From NCBI RefSeq assembly GCF_002309535.1, contig NZ_CP023275.1, positions 1,798,001 through 1,862,000 on the forward strand: 64,000 nucleotides of DNA, written 5' to 3'. Origin of the DNA: Sulfurospirillum diekertiae. Its GTDB lineage: Bacteria; Campylobacterota; Campylobacteria; Campylobacterales; Sulfurospirillaceae. Made by a program: the position numbers and the translations under genes. The notes under the pieces are model-generated. The model worked only from the letters and a program-made list of their open reading frames with translations, was not told where the DNA came from and did not search any database. This document shows positions 19,140-27,996 of this stretch, in pieces (positions within the stretch are counted from its first letter, which is position 1; every line of letters starts with the position of its first letter).

Positions 19140-20825
19140 CTATAAACGAAGTAGTTTATCTTCTAATATTTCCAAGGTTAAATGCTCATCTTCGCTCAAA
19201 TCGATATGCTGATAGATCATCAAAAGTTCATGTTCGCTCAGTAAAAGATCGATTTTGGCGTAGTCCATTTTCGGCTCATTTTCGTTTACATGTAAAACCA
19301 AAAAGTTATCACTGTATGCCCGCACAATGATGGCATCTGGATAGATAAAATTAATCGTTTGAGCAATTAAACATAAAAATTCATCGCCTTTTTTCCAGCC
19401 ATGTTTTTTATTGTAGAGCGCAAAATTGGTACAGTTTAGGTGATCCACACTGCGAATTTTTAATTGACACGCCCCCGCATGTGCAAAAATAAATTTGAGG
19501 TAATTGACATTGTAAAAACTGGTGAGTTGATCGCGAAAATAGTAAGAAAAACGCATCTCTTCCAGCAAGCCTTTGGGCATTTGCGTCGTATTTTCAGGTA
19601 GTTTGACTTCGGCAAAAATGTCCAATGCCACATCCACAATTAAAGGGTTAAATTGCTTTGTCTTCTCTGCTTTTAAAATCGCAAATGCCTCTTTGCGACT
19701 GAGACTTTTACGATAAGCACGATTGGTCGTCATCGCATCAAAGGCATCCGCTACGGTGATGATTTGCGAGAAAAAGGGGATTTGATCGGCACGCAAGCCA
19801 TGCGGATACCCCTTGCCATCATAGCGTTCATGGTGGTGTAACACAACATGCGCAAGTCTTGAAAAAGGTTCACGCGAGAGAAGCTCATAACTCGCTGTAG
19901 AATGACGCTGGATCAGCGAATACTCCATCGAGGTTAGCTTATCGGGTTTGAGCAAAATAGCATCGGGGATTTCAATCTTGCCGATGTCATGTAGCATGCC
20001 CGCTTTGTAAATAAAATCAACCTCATCACTGCTGTAGCCCATGGCAAGCACAAGCATTTTAGAATACTCAGCGACTCGTTGGCTATGCCCTGCCGTGTAA
20101 CTGTCACGTTTTTCCATCATGTCGATGAGCGCATACATACTCTCTTCATACATTCGTGTTTTTTCATTGAGGTAATTACGACCGCGAGAATGAATCCACC
20201 AAATGGCAAAAAGCCCCAAAAGCCATGTGCCCACATAGGTCACAATCAAAAAATAAAAACTTTGAGGATTCGCACTTTTAAACGTGGGAACTTTCATTTG
20301 AATCGACGTGTACCCCAATAAATCTCCAATAGCAACATCATCATGAACGTGACAGGAGATGCAGACATGATTGGCAATCATAGGCTTGACATAAAAAAGG
20401 TATTTTGTATTTTCTTCCTTATAAAGTGCAAAACTATCGCGATGCTCTTCTTTAACCGTGTAAAACGCTTTTTTGATCGAAGGTTTTAAAGCCGTGTGGT
20501 TCATATCTTTAGCAGCAGGCGTAATGTCAAATGCCATATCGCTCTGTTTTGCAAGAAGGGCTAAAAGGTCTTTGAAGGAAAAATTGGTTTGAAACGTACG
20601 GCGTTGCTCATCGCTCATCGCCTTTGCTTTTTGTTCGTAAGCCCAATACACAAAAGCCAAAGATTCTTCCGCAACACCTTTGATACGTTCTAACGAGCTT
20701 TCTTCAACGTGTTTTTCTTCATTGTAAAACTGATACACCACGAAAATCGTTGTTAAAAGCGTCCAGAAGATGGTTAAGACAATAGCAAGTTGTTTAAAAT
20801 ACTTAATACGTTTACTGACTGACAT
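19140..20825 (-). CDS. HD-GYP protein with haem-type periplasmic sensor and degenerate GGDEF tail
   Basis: A 561-residue putative c-di-GMP phosphodiesterase. TM1 is at about residues 12-34. The periplasmic part looks like a Tll0287/DUF3365 domain with a haem c motif CISCH near residue 154. TM2 is at about 190-212. The HD-GYP domain has HSQRVAEYS, LHDIGKIEIPDAI and HHERYDGKGYPHGL, and looks catalytically complete. After it comes about 140 residues resembling a worn GGDEF domain: RDQLTSFYNVNYL matches the R-D-x-L-T start, but the active loop reads AYSDNFLVLHV instead of GGDEF. The protein probably breaks down c-di-GMP in response to redox or a haem ligand. Domain names for the sensor and tail are inference. 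Confidence 0.85.
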   Translation of the reverse strand: MSVSKRIKYFKQLAIVLTIFWTLLTTIFVVYQFYNEEKHVEESSLERIKGVAEESLAFVYWAYEQKAKAMSDEQRRTFQTNFSFKDLLALLAKQSDMAFDITPAAKDMNHTALKPSIKKAFYTVKEEHRDSFALYKEENTKYLFYVKPMIANHVCISCHVHDDVAIGDLLGYTSIQMKVPTFKSANPQSFYFLIVTYVGTWLLGLFAIWWIHSRGRNYLNEKTRMYEESMYALIDMMEKRDSYTAGHSQRVAEYSKMLVLAMGYSSDEVDFIYKAGMLHDIGKIEIPDAILLKPDKLTSMEYSLIQRHSTASYELLSREPFSRLAHVVLHHHERYDGKGYPHGLRADQIPFFSQIITVADAFDAMTTNRAYRKSLSRKEAFAILKAEKTKQFNPLIVDVALDIFAEVKLPENTTQMPKGLLEEMRFSYYFRDQLTSFYNVNYLKFIFAHAGACQLKIRSVDHLNCTNFALYNKKHGWKKGDEFLCLIAQTINFIYPDAIIVRAYSDNFLVLHVNENEPKMDYAKIDLLLSEHELLMIYQHIDLSEDEHLTLEILEDKLLRL

Positions 20826-20911
20826 TTTGATAAGTGATCTTTTCTTTAATATAGTTAAAATAATTTAACCTATTATGCCAAATTTAACCTTAATGATCTA
20901 TGGGGAGGAGA

Positions 20912-20935
20912 GAGCGTGAAAGTGTTTTCACGCTC
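20912..20935. terminator. Perfect hairpin downstream of glyS
   Basis: GAGCGTGAAA and TTTCACGCTC form a 10-bp stem with a GTGT loop, 7 nt beyond the glyS stop codon at 20943. There is no long T-tract on the minus strand (TCTCTCC follows). Confidence 0.55.
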
Positions 20936-20942
20936 AAAGAAG

Positions 20943-22994
20943 TTAAATACTAATCTCTTTAATATCTGCAATAGATTTAAACGCGTTGTAAACTGAAGCA
21001 ATTAGATTCTGACGATTGGCTCTTACACTTAAATCTTCCGTGTTAACCATGACGTTATTAAAGAACGCATCAATTTGTGGTTTAAGCGCAAACAGTGCAT
21101 CAAGGTTCTCTTCAAAAGAAGCATAATTTTTTGAGACAACGGATCTAAAAGAAGCATAAAGCTCTTTTTCATAGGTGTTATCAAACAACGCCTCATTCAC
21201 AGAAGTTTCAACGGAAACATCCATATTTTTAATAATGTTTGCAACCCGTTTAAACGTTGAGAACATCTCTTTAAAACCATCGTCTTGAACAATGCTAGCA
21301 AGCGCTTTGATCTTTTGAGAAAGCTTCACAATGTCGCGTTCGCCACTGCTAATCACGGCTGAAATAATCGAAGAATTGACATCGAAAAATTGATACATAC
21401 GCTCTAGGAAAAACGTCTCTAACACTTCAAAATCAAATGCTTTATACGATGCACTTAAAGCTTTAAGATCGTGTTTGATGTCAAAAGCAATGCCTTGATC
21501 GAGCACAATTTTAATGATACCATTCACCGCACGGCGAAGTGCATACGGGTCTTTGTTACCCGTTGGAATCTTGTCAATGCTAAAGAGTGCAATCAACGAA
21601 TCAAGCTTATACGCAAGCGCAACAATCGCGCTAAAAAGTGTACTTGGAAGGTCGCTCTCTTCTGAATTAGGAAGGTACTGCTCCTTAAGTGAGAGTGCCA
21701 AAAGTTCATCTTCGTGTGCCGCATTCGCATAGTAATAGCCCATTAAACCCTGAAGTTCCGTAAATTCGTACACCATTTCGCTTAAGAGATCACTTTTGCT
21801 GTACATGACCGATTTATCCATCAGTGCCGTTAAACTTGAAGCATTAAGACGAGCATTTTGAGCCAGCAATGTGGTTTGGTATTTCGTAACAAGATACGTT
21901 GTGATTGCTTTTTCACGAAGCTCTTTATCCAAAAGTGAGCCCAAGCCATCCAGATACGTAATGTCTTTGAGTCCTTCGTAACTTAGACCATGTTTAAGGT
22001 CATTGTCCAAGAAGAAAAGAGCATCGGAAAGCCTAGCGCGAAGCACTTTCTCATTACCGCGTACAATTAAGTCATAATCATCGCTGATCGCATTGGAAAC
22101 CACGATGAAACGATTGGTAAGATGGCCGTCTTTAAAGACAGGGAAATAACGTTGGTTCTCTTTCATCGAAGTGGTAATAACTTCGGGTGGAAGGCGTAAA
22201 AATCGCTCTTCAAAACTTCCAATCAGCGCTTTTGGATGCTCCGTAATCGCCACAACTTCCGCTAAAAGGTCTTCATCAATTTCGATGTGAATACCCTCTT
22301 TTTGCTCAATCGCTTTAAAATCATTTAAAATAATCTCTTGACGTTTGGTCGGGTAAAGCACAACACCACGTTCAGCGAGTCTATCAAAATAATCCCCTGC
22401 AAACATGTACGCAAATGGCTCATACGAAATGGTTCTGTGAGGGTATGAAAAAGGAGTGGATTCGATGCCAAAAAGGGAGAAAGGCACATGCTCATCGCCT
22501 AGCATACAGCCAAACCAACGAATCGGGCGAATGAAATGCTCTTCTAAAAAGCCCCAACGCATCGACTTTCCAAAATTAAGCCCTTTGATAAAACTTTCAA
22601 TCATCTCACGAAGCAATAATTTTGAACTCTGTCCTGCAATCGTTTTTTTATAGTAAAGTACCTCTTTACCATCTTTTATCGTGCGAGAGACTTCACTAAA
22701 ATCAACACCACATTTTTTAGCAAAACCAAGCGCTGCAGGCGTTGGCACACCCTCTTTAATCGCAACACTTAAAGGCGCGCCAAAAAATTCTTCTTCACGC
22801 TCATCTTGTTGGGTAGGAAATGCCTCATGCCAGAGCACTAAACGTCGTGGAGTGTAGTAAAAATTAAACTCGCATGCCAATGCATTTTTTTCTAAAATAT
22901 CAAGCCATAATTTTTCAATATTGGGGAGTTCTTTCAAAAAAGGAATCGCAGGAAGTTCTTCGACGCCTATTTCTATCAAAAGGGGTTTGATCAT
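20943..22994 (-). CDS. glyS: Glycine-tRNA ligase beta subunit
   Basis: A 683-residue GlyS that partners GlyQ in the alpha2beta2 bacterial glycyl-tRNA synthetase. The start MIKPLLIEIGVEELPAIP and the blocks TPRRLVL, GFAKKCGV, MRWG, FIRPIRW, PKRQ, TSMKENQRYFPVF, ARLSDALFF and KDPYALRR are hallmarks. An AGGT site precedes the ATG. glyQ is not adjacent, as is usual in Campylobacterota. Two palindrome copies lie directly upstream (23004-23015, 23058-23069). Confidence 0.97.
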   Translation of the reverse strand: MIKPLLIEIGVEELPAIPFLKELPNIEKLWLDILEKNALACEFNFYYTPRRLVLWHEAFPTQQDEREEEFFGAPLSVAIKEGVPTPAALGFAKKCGVDFSEVSRTIKDGKEVLYYKKTIAGQSSKLLLREMIESFIKGLNFGKSMRWGFLEEHFIRPIRWFGCMLGDEHVPFSLFGIESTPFSYPHRTISYEPFAYMFAGDYFDRLAERGVVLYPTKRQEIILNDFKAIEQKEGIHIEIDEDLLAEVVAITEHPKALIGSFEERFLRLPPEVITTSMKENQRYFPVFKDGHLTNRFIVVSNAISDDYDLIVRGNEKVLRARLSDALFFLDNDLKHGLSYEGLKDITYLDGLGSLLDKELREKAITTYLVTKYQTTLLAQNARLNASSLTALMDKSVMYSKSDLLSEMVYEFTELQGLMGYYYANAAHEDELLALSLKEQYLPNSEESDLPSTLFSAIVALAYKLDSLIALFSIDKIPTGNKDPYALRRAVNGIIKIVLDQGIAFDIKHDLKALSASYKAFDFEVLETFFLERMYQFFDVNSSIISAVISSGERDIVKLSQKIKALASIVQDDGFKEMFSTFKRVANIIKNMDVSVETSVNEALFDNTYEKELYASFRSVVSKNYASFEENLDALFALKPQIDAFFNNVMVNTEDLSVRANRQNLIASVYNAFKSIADIKEISI

Positions 22995-23003
22995 TGAGTG
23001 ACC

Positions 23004-23015
23004 TTTACATGTAAA
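23004..23015. repeat. TTTACATGTAAA palindrome upstream of glyS
   Basis: Exact 12-mer 10 bp before the glyS ATG, so it falls in the 5' untranslated region or promoter. It is paired with the copy at 23058, 54 bp away. Confidence 0.9.
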
Positions 23016-23057
23016 TAATTTGGCTTGATTGTAACCAAAAGTTGGTTAAATCGTCCT

Positions 23058-23069
23058 TTTACATGTAAA
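23058..23069. repeat. TTTACATGTAAA palindrome between DUF2892 gene and glyS
   Basis: Exact 12-mer, second of a close pair, 15 bp past the stop of the small membrane protein gene at 23084. Confidence 0.9.
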
Positions 23070-23083
23070 GGAAAATTGGGGAG

Positions 23084-23287
23084 TTAACGGCTACTTTTAC
23101 AGTGTCCTACGAGCTTTGTAAACAACCAAATGGAAGGGCAAAAATCAGTAATGGCCCACACGAGAATCATCGCGATCACAAATCCAAGCAAGATCGTACC
23201 ATAAATGGAGCCTGCACTCATAAGACAACACGCGACCAAAAGCACTGCTGCCATCATGAAACGTTGAAGTTTTTCAGCACATATCAT
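23084..23287 (-). CDS. Small DUF2892-type membrane protein
   Basis: A 67-residue protein with two hydrophobic segments (AAVLLVACCLMSAGSIYG and ILLGFVIAMILVWAIT) followed by DFCPSIWLFTKL. It resembles the YgaP-type transmembrane domain family (DUF2892), whose members often carry a G/D-F-C-P block after the second helix. The function is unknown; some members are fused to rhodanese domains. It is monocistronic, between glyS and the nuclease-family gene. Confidence 0.72.
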   Translation of the reverse strand: MICAEKLQRFMMAAVLLVACCLMSAGSIYGTILLGFVIAMILVWAITDFCPSIWLFTKLVGHCKSSR

Positions 23288-23361
23288 ATCGAATCCTTTT
23301 ATGTTAGTTATAAGATGTAACTATAAAAGCACTCGACTTAAAAAGGTGTTATTTTTTTTAC

Positions 23362-24327
23362 CTAATATGAAGATGTATGGAAAATTGCAGTCAAGGGAAA
23401 GTGATCCGAAAAGCCTTCACCTTGGTGTACCCCTCTTCCTCTATCGCTTATTTGCCACCGTTTTGGATTATTGTTTTCATCGAGCATATAAGGGCGCACA
23501 AAAACGGCAAGTGACGCTTCATTATAATCAATCCCTTTTCCATCACTCAACGTTTTGGGGATAATAATATGGTCCAATGTTGCTTTTTGTTTGCCGTAAC
23601 TATGCGAATAGCGTTTTTCTACAGGCAGATCATACCAAAGGTTGTACAATGTACTTTTTTTGTCTCCAGCATTAAGAATAGTCACTAAGCCCATACCCCA
23701 ATCTTTTTGTACTTGATACGGTGAGTTAAAATCTCCTAGAAGAAGATATTCACTGCCCTCTTCTTTTAGCAGGAGATTATGCAGTGTGGTTGCATATATG
23801 AGTCTCTCTTCTTCTTTCTCTTTTTGCGCAGGCCAATGGTTGATATAAACATCTAAGCGCTTATTATCGATTTTAAGGGTAATGCGATGAATACCTCGCG
23901 CTTGATCTTTAATAAAAATGGATGATGTTTTTTCAATAGGGAAACGTGATAAAAGTGCCGTTTCGATGTTCACGCGTTCTTTTTTGTTGGGATAAAACAG
24001 ATACGGATACATTTTACTTCCAAGAGCGGCATTTAACTTTTGAAGAACAGCTTTGTTTTCAACCTCTTCAAGGGCAATAATGTCCGCATCCATGTCGGTA
24101 ATGACACGAGCAATATTGGCAATCTTGATCTGCAACATTGCCTCATTCCAACCATGTTTAGTGTTGGGTTTGTACTCTTCATACTCATTGCCGTCATTTT
24201 GAGCATCGAACAAATTTTCAACATTGTACGTTGCCACTTTAAACTCAAGAGCTGAAAGTAAGAGCGGGATAAAAAGCAGAACCCAACGGATCAATGTTTG
24301 TGACCTTGCATTAATTTTCACTTCCAA
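23362..24327 (-). CDS. Secreted endonuclease/exonuclease/phosphatase-family protein
   Basis: A protein of about 320 residues from a TTG at 24327; a GTG two codons in is an alternative. It has a hydrophobic leader (LIRWVLLFIPLLLSAL) and then the EEP fold: FKVATYNVENLFD, DIIALEEVEN, YINHWPAQK, LLLGDFNSP and a terminal FSDHFPLTAIF with the catalytic His. The leader implies export, so it is more likely an extracellular or periplasmic nuclease or phosphodiesterase than a repair enzyme. The start overlaps the end of the carbonic anhydrase gene by 17 bp, which suggests translational coupling. Confidence 0.84.
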   Translation of the reverse strand: MEVKINARSQTLIRWVLLFIPLLLSALEFKVATYNVENLFDAQNDGNEYEEYKPNTKHGWNEAMLQIKIANIARVITDMDADIIALEEVENKAVLQKLNAALGSKMYPYLFYPNKKERVNIETALLSRFPIEKTSSIFIKDQARGIHRITLKIDNKRLDVYINHWPAQKEKEEERLIYATTLHNLLLKEEGSEYLLLGDFNSPYQVQKDWGMGLVTILNAGDKKSTLYNLWYDLPVEKRYSHSYGKQKATLDHIIIPKTLSDGKGIDYNEASLAVFVRPYMLDENNNPKRWQISDRGRGVHQGEGFSDHFPLTAIFHTSSY

Positions 24328-24958
24328 TCATGGGTTCAAACTCACCTGATTCCGTATTAAAATACTCCAAGTCTCCTGTTTCTAGATGGTAGTACCAAGA
24401 GCGAATAAAAAGCTCGCCCGCATGAACACGACGTTCCACATCTGGGTAGGTTAAAAGATTTTTCGATTGGAAAAGCAGTGAAATTTTTTCGGTTAATTCA
24501 AGCCTTTTAGCATGGCTGACATCTTTACTCAATTTTTGTGTCACATAATTTTTAGCATCCAATCCCAGCTCTAACCACTTTTTAACATGCACCAAATTAA
24601 TGTCCGTAATGTTGGTATACATCGTCTCAATGGCACCGCAATGGGAGTGTCCACAAATCACGATGTCTGTAACACCCAAAACAGAAACAGCATACTCAAT
24701 CCCTGCGGCGGTTGCGTGAAAGTCATTATCGGGAGCAAAAGGAGGAACGAAGTTGCCAATGTTTCGAAGCACAAAAAGATCGCCAGGAGATGAGAGTGTA
24801 ATTAACGAGGGATCCACTCTAGAATCACTACACGCAATAAATAAAACCTTAGGGTTTTGACCATTTTTCACAAGATCCAAAAATTTATTTTCATACTTTT
24901 TAAATTTGGTATCTTTAAACTTTTCGTATCCACTAATTAACTCGGCTATTTTCATCAT
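24311..24958 (-). CDS. Beta-class carbonic anhydrase
   Basis: About 215 residues from the ATG at 24958 (MMKIAELISGYEKF). The frame is open to 25027, but a perfect -10 TATAAT (24989-24994) lies inside the longer version and GGAG sits 7 nt before this ATG, so the short start is preferred. Zinc and active-site residues are clear: ACSDSRVDP (Cys, Asp, Arg) and CGHSHCGAIE (His, Cys). It interconverts CO2 and bicarbonate. It overlaps the exported nuclease-family gene downstream and diverges from ppnP. Confidence 0.95.
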   Translation of the reverse strand: MMKIAELISGYEKFKDTKFKKYENKFLDLVKNGQNPKVLFIACSDSRVDPSLITLSSPGDLFVLRNIGNFVPPFAPDNDFHATAAGIEYAVSVLGVTDIVICGHSHCGAIETMYTNITDINLVHVKKWLELGLDAKNYVTQKLSKDVSHAKRLELTEKISLLFQSKNLLTYPDVERRVHAGELFIRSWYYHLETGDLEYFNTESGEFEPMIGSEN

Positions 24959-24988
24959 CAAACACACTCCAAAGTTTTTAGATGCAAC

Positions 24989-24994
24989 ATTATA
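24989..24994 (-). promoter_or_regulatory. Putative -10 element for the carbonic anhydrase gene
   Basis: A perfect TATAAT on the minus strand, 31 bp upstream of the preferred ATG at 24958. It decides the start codon choice. Confidence 0.5.
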
Positions 24995-25034
24995 TAGAAA
25001 CAGAATGAAAAAGAAATTACAAGCCAAAAGTTAT

Positions 25035-25040
25035 TATAAT
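25035..25040 (+). promoter_or_regulatory. Putative -10 element for ppnP
   Basis: A perfect TATAAT on the plus strand, 35 bp before the ppnP ATG at 25075. An AAAGGAAAA ribosome-binding site follows. Confidence 0.5.
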
Positions 25041-25074
25041 TATGAGATCTTACTTAACCCAATAAAGGAAAACA

Positions 25075-25386
25075 ATGGAATTTAAAAATGTGACTGTCGT
25101 CAAAAAAGCAAATATCTATTTTGATGGTAAAGTCGTTAGTTATACCGTGAAATTTGAAGATGGCACGACCAAAACCCTTGGCTGTATGCAAGTAGGTGAC
25201 TATACTTTTAACACTGGCTCTGCCGAAGTTATGGAATTTTTAAGTGGTGAATTGAGCGTTGAACTTCCTAACCAAAAAGAGCCTTTGATCATTCACTCTC
25301 AAGCAACATTTGAAGTGCCTGCAAACTCAAGTTTTACGTTACATGTAAAATCTATTGCGGATTATTGCTGTTCTTACGCAAAATAA
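25075..25386 (+). CDS. ppnP: Pyrimidine/purine nucleoside phosphorylase
   Basis: A 103-residue single-domain cupin of the PpnP (YaiE) family, which splits nucleosides to base and ribose-1-phosphate in nucleotide salvage. Recognisable blocks are MEFKNVTVVKKANIYFDGKV (start), RTLG-like KTLGCMQVGDYTF, EVMEFLSGELSVELP and FEVPANSSF. The family length is about 95, so it is complete. Its last 35 bp overlap the 3' end of the convergent GGDEF-EAL gene. A palindrome copy (25339-25348) is read as L-H-V-K near the C-terminus. Confidence 0.9.
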   Translation: MEFKNVTVVKKANIYFDGKVVSYTVKFEDGTTKTLGCMQVGDYTFNTGSAEVMEFLSGELSVELPNQKEPLIIHSQATFEVPANSSFTLHVKSIADYCCSYAK

Positions 25387-27970
25387 TTTCGGGGTGTTTC
25401 AATAACGCCTCAAGATCGGTGACATTCAAGGGTTTGCTAAAGTAATACCCTTGAGCTTCATCACATCCATTTTCTTTTAAAAAGTCCAATTGCTCTTTAG
25501 TCTCAACACCTTCTGCAATGGTTTTCAAACCTAAACTCTTACCCAAGGCAATAATCGTTTTAACGATTTCACGATCTTCTGGGTCAATACTAATATCGCG
25601 AATAAAGGACTGATCAATTTTGAGCTTATAGACTTTAAAGCGCTTCAAATAACTGAGCGATGAATACCCCGTGCCAAAATCATCGATAGAAAGACGAATT
25701 CCTTTTGCATTAAGCTCATTCATCGTCGCAATCGCATGAACAGGGTTTTGTGCTGTCACACTCTCTGTCAATTCAATCTCAAAATAGCACGCAGGAAGAT
25801 TGACCTCATCAATGATTGAACTCACAAGTTTGGAAAGATGCGCATGGTGAAATTGAACAGCGGAGAGATTAACGGCCACACTCATCGCTGGAAATCCAAT
25901 ATCAAGCCACTCTTTCATAGCCTTAGCTGCAGTACGCATCACCCATTCACCAATCAAAAGTATCTGTCCACTCTCTTCGGCAATAGGGATAAATTCGCAA
26001 GGTGAAATCATACCAAACTCAGGATGATGCCAACGAAGCAGTGCTTCCACTTCTACAATTTTGCCATCACAAAGTGAAACTTGCGGCTGATAATGCAGAC
26101 TAAGTTCTCCTCTCACTTGCGCATAACGTAGTGCATTTTCTAAGCTTAAAATGCGAGCGGAACGGCTTTGAATTTCAGAAGTAAAGAAACGATAACTGTT
26201 TCTGCCATTTTGTTTTGCTAAATACATTGCTGCGTCAGCACATTTAAAAAGGGTATCAATATCTGTCCCATCATCAGGATAAAGCGCAATACCAATCGAA
26301 GCAGTTATAATCAACTCATTATCAGCAATCTTAATCGGCTGTTCAATCGCTTGAAGAAGTCGTTTTGCCATATGCACCGTATCGTCAACGCTCACACCAG
26401 GTAATACAACCACAAACTCATCACCACCTTGACGTGAGAGGGTATCCACTTGGCGTAAAAGAGTCTTCAAGCGATTCGAAACTTTGACCAACAATTGATC
26501 ACCCACAGCATGCCCTAGCGTGTCATTAATATTTTTAAAATGGTCAAAGTCAATAAATAAAACTGCTAGCTTTTCATTTTGTTTTTGTGCAATGTTAAGA
26601 TCATGCTCAAGACGCAAGTGTAATTGAAGTTTATTGGGCAATGAGGTAAGAGGATCAAAATACTCAAGTTTTTGGATTTTTTCTTCATTTTCTTTGCGTA
26701 TAGAAATATCGCGTGAAATACCAAGTATGCCTATAAGATCACTATTTTGATCATAGATAGGTGTTTTAATTGTCTCAAAAAAGCCATTGTACCCATCGCC
26801 TTTAAAACTGAGCTCTTCTTCATTACGAACAGATTGATGCGCATCCATTGCAATAATATCATGTGTTCTAAAAAAATCGGCTTGCTGATAGTCCACAAAA
26901 TCATAATCACTTTTGCCAATAATATCTTCTTCTTTTGCCCCATATAAACGCTCAAATGCTTTATTACACATAAGATAGATGCCATTAGGATCTTTAAGCC
27001 ATATAAGGTCAGGAATAGCATTTAAAACAATTTCTAATTGGCGCGCAAGTACATTTTTTTCATCTGTTGTTTGAAGCACTTTGGATTCTAGAGCAACTTT
27101 AGCCATCTTTAGATCAATAAATAGTTTTACCATAGAGACTAACATCAATGCGAAAACAAATGCCATGAGTTCTCGTACTATCAAAACAGGTGAATTATTC
27201 CATCCTTTTGTTGGAGCCATGCTAATTGTCCATGTATTGTTGGGGACTTCAAAGGTATAAATCACAGGATCAATCAATGAAGAATGGCTTGTGCAAGCAA
27301 TGATCTGTTTCGTTTTGTTATCGGGGTGCACACGCCATACTTCATAAGAGAGTCCTTCGTGTTCTAAATGTGCACCTTTCACTGTATCAAAAATTTCTGA
27401 AATACGTATAACGGCTAGAACAAACCCTAAAAAACCCTCTTTTTTCGTTTCATCTTCAAAAAGCGGTAAACGGCCGACTAAACCAATACCGCCTTGCACA
27501 AGCTCCAAAGGACCCGCTAAGGTCAGTTTACCACTGTCTCGTGTTAGAAATGACTTTTTTTTTTGAGTTTCTATTTCAAATAAATTCAGTCCAAGTGCTT
27601 TTTCATTACCGTGAAGAGGCGCAACTTGAGCAATGACACCAGCAGGTGCAATAGCAAGCTCAATGACACCAGGGTATTCAGATAAAAGATTTTTCGAAAC
27701 TCTTTCAAAATTGCGTATAAAAAAATCATCATTTTGGCTTAGCAGTGCTTGAAGTGTGTGGGTTGAGGAGAGAGCATGTTCGAGATTTAATTTAATGTCA
27801 TAACTGTAGTTTACCGCAGTCGTATAGACTTTAGCACGCTCTTCTTCAGTTTCCAAAGTATCAAAATAATAAATAATGAGCGATAAGAGTGAGAATGCAA
27901 CTATAAAAATAATGGACAGAACCATTTTAAGGTTGCGAAATGGTATCAAAACTTCTCTATTCACACACAC
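25352..27970 (-). CDS. CHASE-PAS-GGDEF-EAL c-di-GMP turnover protein
   Basis: An 872-residue membrane sensor. The start shown is GTG; an ATG at 27925 is an alternative. TM1 is at about residues 16-36, an extracytoplasmic CHASE-like domain follows, and TM2 is near 265. Then comes PAS (IPDLIWLKDPNGIYLMCN), GGDEF with an intact active site (SRQGGDEFVV) and an RQVD inhibitory site 5 residues before it, and EAL with EVEALLRWHHPEFG. Both catalytic motifs look intact, so it could make and break c-di-GMP. The external ligand is unknown. It probably follows the BaiN-like gene in one transcript (26-bp gap). Confidence 0.93.
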   Translation of the reverse strand: MCVNREVLIPFRNLKMVLSIIFIVAFSLLSLIIYYFDTLETEEERAKVYTTAVNYSYDIKLNLEHALSSTHTLQALLSQNDDFFIRNFERVSKNLLSEYPGVIELAIAPAGVIAQVAPLHGNEKALGLNLFEIETQKKKSFLTRDSGKLTLAGPLELVQGGIGLVGRLPLFEDETKKEGFLGFVLAVIRISEIFDTVKGAHLEHEGLSYEVWRVHPDNKTKQIIACTSHSSLIDPVIYTFEVPNNTWTISMAPTKGWNNSPVLIVRELMAFVFALMLVSMVKLFIDLKMAKVALESKVLQTTDEKNVLARQLEIVLNAIPDLIWLKDPNGIYLMCNKAFERLYGAKEEDIIGKSDYDFVDYQQADFFRTHDIIAMDAHQSVRNEEELSFKGDGYNGFFETIKTPIYDQNSDLIGILGISRDISIRKENEEKIQKLEYFDPLTSLPNKLQLHLRLEHDLNIAQKQNEKLAVLFIDFDHFKNINDTLGHAVGDQLLVKVSNRLKTLLRQVDTLSRQGGDEFVVVLPGVSVDDTVHMAKRLLQAIEQPIKIADNELIITASIGIALYPDDGTDIDTLFKCADAAMYLAKQNGRNSYRFFTSEIQSRSARILSLENALRYAQVRGELSLHYQPQVSLCDGKIVEVEALLRWHHPEFGMISPCEFIPIAEESGQILLIGEWVMRTAAKAMKEWLDIGFPAMSVAVNLSAVQFHHAHLSKLVSSIIDEVNLPACYFEIELTESVTAQNPVHAIATMNELNAKGIRLSIDDFGTGYSSLSYLKRFKVYKLKIDQSFIRDISIDPEDREIVKTIIALGKSLGLKTIAEGVETKEQLDFLKENGCDEAQGYYFSKPLNVTDLEALLKHPEIILRKNSNNPQ

Positions 27971-27996
27971 CCTTTTCTATGAAGTGACTTATTGTA

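Noticed and set aside
23084..23287. Holin or toxin-like role for the small two-helix protein
   Set aside because: The D-F-C-P block and helix layout fit the DUF2892 membrane family better, and no lysis or antitoxin gene is nearby.
24959..25027. Longer N-terminus of the carbonic anhydrase
   Set aside because: The added residues would be encoded across a perfect -10 box, and the internal ATG has a better ribosome-binding site.
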